NCBI RefSeq assembly: GCF_018476525.1
Contig: NZ_JAHCST010000006.1
Coordinates: 62,001-126,000, forward strand
Source of the DNA: Acrocarpospora catenulata
Lineage (GTDB): Bacteria; Actinomycetota; Actinomycetes; Streptosporangiales; Streptosporangiaceae
Direction of reading: 5' to 3'
DNA: 64,000 nt
A program made the translations under genes and the position numbers. Positions 60,458 through 64,000 of the stretch are shown here, one piece after another; position 1 is the first letter of the stretch; every line of letters begins with the position of its first letter. The notes beneath the pieces are model-generated. The model was not told the origin of the DNA. It saw only the letters and a list, made by a program, of their open reading frames with translations, and ran no database searches.

Positions 60458-61620
60458 CGGGCCGCCTCGAGCAGGAGCGCTCCGCCGTAGGGGCCGCCGC
60501 CTGCGGTCACCACGGCTGTGCTCGCGCCGTCGACCTGGCGCTCGCCGGCCTGCCCGCGCAGTTGCGCGACGGCCTCGTAATGGTGGTTGAAACCATGGAT
60601 GTATCCCTCGGAGAGAAGCCCGCCGTGGGGGTTCACCACGACGTCGCCGCCGTAGCCGGCCCGGCCGTCACGGAAGTAGTCGCCCCCTTCGCCGGGCTTG
60701 TAGAAACCCAGCCCTTCGAGCGAGACCAGCAGGGTGTAGGTGAAACAGTCGTAGACGCAGGCGACGTCGACGTCGGCGGGCCGCAGTCCGAAACGGTTCC
60801 AGAACCGGTCCGCGATCTTGGCGGTGTACATCTCGGTGAAGTCGGGCCAGTTGTTCCACGACCCGCCGGAGTTCCAGGTGAACTCCCCGCCCCTGATGAG
60901 CACGGCCGGCTGGGCGAGGTCCCGGGCCCGTTCCGGTGTGGTGACGACCAGAGCGCAGGCACCGTCCACCTCCAGCGAGCAGTCGTAGACCCGCAGCGGG
61001 TCGGAGACCATCCGCGAGCCGAGGTAGGCCTCCAGGGTGAGCGGGTCCCGCATGACCGCGTGCGGATTACGCCCCGCGTGGGCGCGCAGGGTGATGGCCA
61101 GGGCGCCGAGATCCTCCGGCGTGGTGCCGTACCGCGCCTGGTGCCGCCGGGCCCACATCGCGAACCACTGCGGCGGAACGGCGTAGCCGGAGGCGAAGTC
61201 GAAGACCTGGTCCGGGTGGTTGAGCAGGCTCGCCATGCCGGACCCCTGGCTGTAACGCAGTCCAGAACGGCCGCACAGGGAACGGTAGACGAGGGCGTAC
61301 CTGCACACGCCCGAACTGACGGCCATGGCCGCCGCGTGCACTGAGGTGAAGGAACCCGTGCCGCCCGCGTAGACGTCGAGGTTCCAGGTCAGCTCACCGG
61401 CGCCGATCGCGTAGGGCACCTGCCCGAACGTGGCGCTGTCGTTCATGCTGTACGACGCCACCCCGTCGATGTCGGCGACGTCGAGCCCGGCGTCGGCGAC
61501 GGCGGCCCGGCTCGCCTCGGCGGCCAGCGAGAGCGGCGACCGGGGACCGGCCGGGTCCCTCGTATAGGCCGTTCTGCCGATCCCCACCACCGCCGCGATG
61601 GCCTGGCCGCCATCAGACAT
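60454..61620 (-). CDS. Thiolase-fold protein without catalytic cysteine (Ltp2-like aldolase candidate)
   Basis: 388 residues; ATG 61620 is chosen because upstream in-frame ATGs (61752, 61674) precede an AGTATAC site and lack conservation. Thiolase/SCP-x fold: AAVVGIGRTAYTRDP, LAAEASRAAVADAGLDVADI, ALVYRSLCGRSGLRYSQGSG. At the nucleophile loop it reads VYAGGTGSFTSVH, with Gly where thiolases have Cys; a DCFTYTLLVSLEGLGF segment and NPHGGLLSEGYIHGFNH follow. These traits match Ltp2-type retro-aldolases that cleave tertiary 3-hydroxyacyl-CoA with a DUF35 partner. First gene of the seven-gene operon. Confidence 0.85.
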   Translation of the reverse strand: MSDGGQAIAAVVGIGRTAYTRDPAGPRSPLSLAAEASRAAVADAGLDVADIDGVASYSMNDSATFGQVPYAIGAGELTWNLDVYAGGTGSFTSVHAAAMAVSSGVCRYALVYRSLCGRSGLRYSQGSGMASLLNHPDQVFDFASGYAVPPQWFAMWARRHQARYGTTPEDLGALAITLRAHAGRNPHAVMRDPLTLEAYLGSRMVSDPLRVYDCSLEVDGACALVVTTPERARDLAQPAVLIRGGEFTWNSGGSWNNWPDFTEMYTAKIADRFWNRFGLRPADVDVACVYDCFTYTLLVSLEGLGFYKPGEGGDYFRDGRAGYGGDVVVNPHGGLLSEGYIHGFNHHYEAVAQLRGQAGERQVDGASTAVVTAGGGPYGGALLLEAAR

Positions 61621-61656
61621 TGCCCCCACCTGCTTCCCGTTGCGCACTAAACGCTT

Positions 61657-61663
61657 AGTATAC
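61657..61663. promoter_or_regulatory. AGTATAC site 5 (aldolase operon promoter)
   Basis: CTTAGTATACACA, 37 bp upstream of the thiolase-fold gene start on the minus strand. Confidence 0.5.
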
Positions 61664-61745
61664 ACACGCACCATGCCTCTGACATCACCCCGGTTCCAGG
61701 AGGCCCTCGATCCAATGCACCCCAAGCGAAGACCGTTTGAAGATT

Positions 61746-61776
61746 TTGACATTCAGCCTCTGACCGGTCAGTATAC
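61746..61776 (+). promoter_or_regulatory. Promoter with AGTATAC site 6 for the Baeyer-Villiger gene
   Basis: TTGACA at 61746-61751, 17 bases, then CAGTAT at 61769-61774 form a good sigma-70-like promoter. AGTATAC (61770-61776) overlaps the -10 element, so a bound repressor would block it. CGGTCAGTATAC (61765-61776) is shared exactly, inverted, with site 3. Confidence 0.55.
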
Positions 61777-61822
61777 ATAGCGGTGAGCGAGCGCTCGACC
61801 AAACGCCGAGGGGAGTCGCACG

Positions 61823-63505
61823 GTGAGCAAGGCGGCAGGAGCACCTGACAGGAGTGGAGGGCCGGATCACGAGTTCATCATCATCGGGGCCGGGATCTGC
61901 GGCTTGTACGCCCTTCACCGCCTCCTGGAGATGGGGCGCGACGTCATCGCGCTCGAAGCGCACCCCGGGCTGGGAGGTACCTGGTACAAGAACCGCTACC
62001 CCGGTTGCCGGTTCGATTCCGAGAGTTACACCTATGGGTACTCCTTCTCCCCGGAACTCCTCCAGGAGTGGGACTGGAGCGAGCACTTCGCCGCCCAGCC
62101 GGAGACGCTGCGTTACCTGAACCACGTCGCCGACCGGTTCGACCTGCGCCCGCACATCCGTTTCGACAGCGTGGTCCGGTCAGCCGTCTTCGACGACGGC
62201 GCCGGCGGGTGGACCCTCGAACTCGCCGACGGCCGGCGACTCACCTGCCGTTTCCTCATGACGGCCCTCGGCCTGCTGTCCGCCCCGGTGAAACCGCGCA
62301 TCCCCGGGATCGAGCGGTTCCAGGGCACCTCGTTCCACACCTACGACTGGCCCGAGGGCCTCGACCTCACCGGGAAACGGGTGGGGGTCATCGGTACCGG
62401 GTCGACCGGCGTACAGATCATCGCCGAGCTGGCGGGGCAGGTCGCCGAACTCGACGTCTTCCAGCTCAAGCCGAACTGGTGCGCCCCGCTGAACAACAGC
62501 CCCATCACCCGTGAGGAGATGGCGCACATCAAGGCCGGCTACGACGAGATCTTCGCCCGGTGCGCGGAGACCCCCGGCGGGTTCATCCACGGCCCCGACC
62601 GCCGACCCTTCCACGAGGTGTCGCGGGAGGAGCGGCTCGCGCTGTGGGAGAAGTTGTACGCCTCCCCCGGCTTCGGAATCTGGCTGGGCAACTTCCGCGA
62701 CATCCTCCTCGACGAGGACGCCAACCGGGAGTTCTCCGACTTCATCGCCGACAAGATTCGCAAACGGGTGCACGACCCGGTCACCGCGGAGAAACTGATC
62801 CCCAAGGACCACGGTTTCGGCGTGCACCGGGTTCCCCTGGAATCCGGCTACTACGAGGCCTACAACCACGATTCCGTGCGTCTGGTCGATCTGGAGGAGA
62901 CGCCGATCGTCGAGATCAACGAGACCGGCGTCGCCACCTCGGCAGGCCAGTTCGACCTCGATGTGATCGTGTACGCCACCGGCTTCGACGCGATCACCGG
63001 GTCGTACGACCGCATCGACTTCCGCGGCCGCGACGGGGTGCGGCTCCGCGACAAGTGGGCCGACGGCCCGACGACCTATCTCGGCGCGCTCGTCTCGGGG
63101 TTTCCCAACCTCGTCATGCTCGGCGGGCCCCATTCCGCCTCGGTCGCGACCAATTTCCCGCGCGCCATCGAGACCTCCGTCGACTGGGCCGCCCACCTGT
63201 TCGCCCACGTCATGGCCCTCGGTTACGTCCGGATCGACTGCGATCCCGACGCGGAGACGGAGTGGACCCGGCACATCCAGGATCTCTACCAGCGGCAGTT
63301 GCTGCGCAAGGCCAAGTCCTGGTTCACCGGGTACAACCCGAACATCCCCGGCCAGGACCGCACGCGCTACCTCATCTACACCGGCGGGGCGCCCCGGTAC
63401 AGACGCGAACTGGACGAGGTGGCCGCAGACGGCTACCGGGGGCTGGTGTTCAGCTCGCCCGATGAGGTCCCCCATCTCACCTCGTCAGAGGGCGTGACCT
63501 CCTGA
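61823..63505 (+). CDS. Type I Baeyer-Villiger monooxygenase
   Basis: 560 residues; GTG 61823 with GGGGAG upstream. FAD site IIIGAGICGLYALHRL, the type I BVMO fingerprint FQGTSFHTYDW (FxGxxxHxxxW), second Rossmann motif GVIGTGSTGVQII for NADPH, and VYATGFDAITGSYD. Such flavoproteins insert oxygen beside a ketone to give an ester or lactone with O2 and NADPH. Cyclohexanone/cyclopentadecanone/steroid monooxygenases share this length. First gene of a plus-strand unit facing away from the aldolase operon. Confidence 0.93.
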   Translation: MSKAAGAPDRSGGPDHEFIIIGAGICGLYALHRLLEMGRDVIALEAHPGLGGTWYKNRYPGCRFDSESYTYGYSFSPELLQEWDWSEHFAAQPETLRYLNHVADRFDLRPHIRFDSVVRSAVFDDGAGGWTLELADGRRLTCRFLMTALGLLSAPVKPRIPGIERFQGTSFHTYDWPEGLDLTGKRVGVIGTGSTGVQIIAELAGQVAELDVFQLKPNWCAPLNNSPITREEMAHIKAGYDEIFARCAETPGGFIHGPDRRPFHEVSREERLALWEKLYASPGFGIWLGNFRDILLDEDANREFSDFIADKIRKRVHDPVTAEKLIPKDHGFGVHRVPLESGYYEAYNHDSVRLVDLEETPIVEINETGVATSAGQFDLDVIVYATGFDAITGSYDRIDFRGRDGVRLRDKWADGPTTYLGALVSGFPNLVMLGGPHSASVATNFPRAIETSVDWAAHLFAHVMALGYVRIDCDPDAETEWTRHIQDLYQRQLLRKAKSWFTGYNPNIPGQDRTRYLIYTGGAPRYRRELDEVAADGYRGLVFSSPDEVPHLTSSEGVTS

Positions 63506-63555
63506 GCGCCACGCCGCCCCCGGGGAAGGAGACCAACGAATGAGAGGCGTGAAGC

Positions 63556-64000
63556 ATGACTGACACGATCCTGGTGGACCGGCCGCGGCCCGGGGTCGCC
63601 GTGGTGACCATGAACCGTCCGGAGAGCCTGAACTCCCTGAACAACGAGCTGTTCGTGGCGCTCGCGGACCGGCTCGGGGAGCTGGACCGCGACCGCGAGG
63701 TGAAGGTGATCGTGCTCACCGGGGCGGGCCGGGGGTTCTGCGCCGGGCACGACCTGACGGAAGTGCAGGCCACCCGGAGTCTGTCCATCGGCGAGCGGCT
63801 CATCGGCATCGACGACGAGGTGCGCTGCCTGCTGCTGGTCCACTCACTGACCACACCGACGATCGCGGCGGTCAACGGCCCGGCCCGGGGTGGCGGCATG
63901 TCGATCGCCGTCGCCTGCGACATGCGGGTCGCCAGCACCGCCGCCACGTTCGGCGTGGCCTTCGTCAACATCGGGATCTCCTCCGGCGACGCCGGGCTTT
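63556..64000 (+). CDS. Enoyl-CoA hydratase/isomerase 3, 3' partial
   Basis: The gene runs off the end of the window after 148 codons. Crotonase core is complete so far: VAVVTMNRPESLNSLNNELF, GAGRGFCAGHDLTEVQ (oxyanion loop), AAVNGPARGGGMSIAVACDM and FVNIGISSGDAG. ATG 63556 is 50 bp after the monooxygenase stop. An 8-codon frame MRGVKHD with a good AAGGAG (63526-63531) starts at 63540 and overlaps this start, perhaps coupling translation. Confidence 0.9.
   Translation, partial: MTDTILVDRPRPGVAVVTMNRPESLNSLNNELFVALADRLGELDRDREVKVIVLTGAGRGFCAGHDLTEVQATRSLSIGERLIGIDDEVRCLLLVHSLTTPTIAAVNGPARGGGMSIAVACDMRVASTAATFGVAFVNIGISSGDAGL

Noticed and set aside
48703-61776. AGTATAC sites as simple -10 promoter boxes
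   Set aside because: TATACT/TATACA resembles a -10 element, and one site overlaps a good TTGACA-N17-CAGTAT promoter, but the shared 12-mer is inverted between two promoters and one copy lies in a coding end. Kept as operator candidates with this caveat.
63540-63563. Seven-residue leader ORF MRGVKHD before the last enoyl-CoA hydratase
   Set aside because: Good AAGGAG upstream, but such tiny frames arise by chance and no regulatory residues are evident; mentioned only in the gene entry.

Overview
The window is about 64 kb of very GC-rich DNA. It has GTG/ATG/TTG starts behind AGGAG-type ribosome binding sites, 4-base ATGA/GTGA overlaps between neighbouring genes, and almost no rare AT-rich codons. 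The gene content (peptide ABC systems, many TetR/MarR/MocR/MerR/ArsR regulators, CoA-thioester catabolism, a formate-hydrogenlyase-like operon in mycobacterial gene order) points to a filamentous actinomycete, possibly Streptosporangiales; the family assignment is an inference. No rRNA, tRNA, CRISPR array, origin or intact mobile element was seen.

Layout. 1-1.8 kb: tail of a peptide ABC transporter. 1.8-9.4 kb: an acyl-CoA module (alpha-methylacyl-CoA racemase, tandem family III CoA-transferase, tandem-MarR regulator, double-hotdog MaoC hydratase, nitroreductase) whose promoter regions share a GCAACTA motif. 8.3-10.4 kb: a patch of gene debris (transposase tail, frameshifted NmrA-like gene, fragment of an acyl-CoA/acetoacetyl-CoA synthetase). 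10.7-21.1 kb: a cysteine-free ArsR repressor with a perfect palindromic operator, then a six-gene hydrogenase-4/FHL-like membrane complex whose large subunit has lost all nickel ligands, then an Mg2+ P-type ATPase with two DosR-like boxes and a proline-rich leader ORF. 21.1-34.5 kb: an Rrf2 regulator and a ten-gene minus-strand operon joining a dipeptide-type ABC transporter to an LLM flavin monooxygenase with a novel C-terminal extension, an SfnB/DszC-like flavoprotein, an aldo/keto reductase, a Dyp-like protein and DUF1684. 34.8-39.8 kb: a MocR-type regulator without any PLP lysine and a heterodimeric ABC exporter. 40-44.3 kb: MarR/MFS efflux pair, MerR/quinone-oxidoreductase-like pair, and an unknown protein behind a 34-bp AT-rich inverted repeat.

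44.4-64 kb is the most coherent system: two Mce3R-like tandem-TetR regulators, an SsuABC/TauABC-type importer and about 14 beta-oxidation-like enzymes, with a Baeyer-Villiger monooxygenase, an SMP-30 lactonase-like protein, and a cysteine-less thiolase-fold protein paired with a DUF35 Zn-ribbon protein (the arrangement of steroid side-chain aldolases). The heptamer AGTATAC lies at the promoter region of every transcription unit in 48.6-62 kb, and once inside a coding end where it forces a rare ATA codon. I read this as an undescribed regulon for uptake and CoA-dependent breakdown of a cyclic ketone or isoprenoid/steroid-like compound. The substrate is inference.
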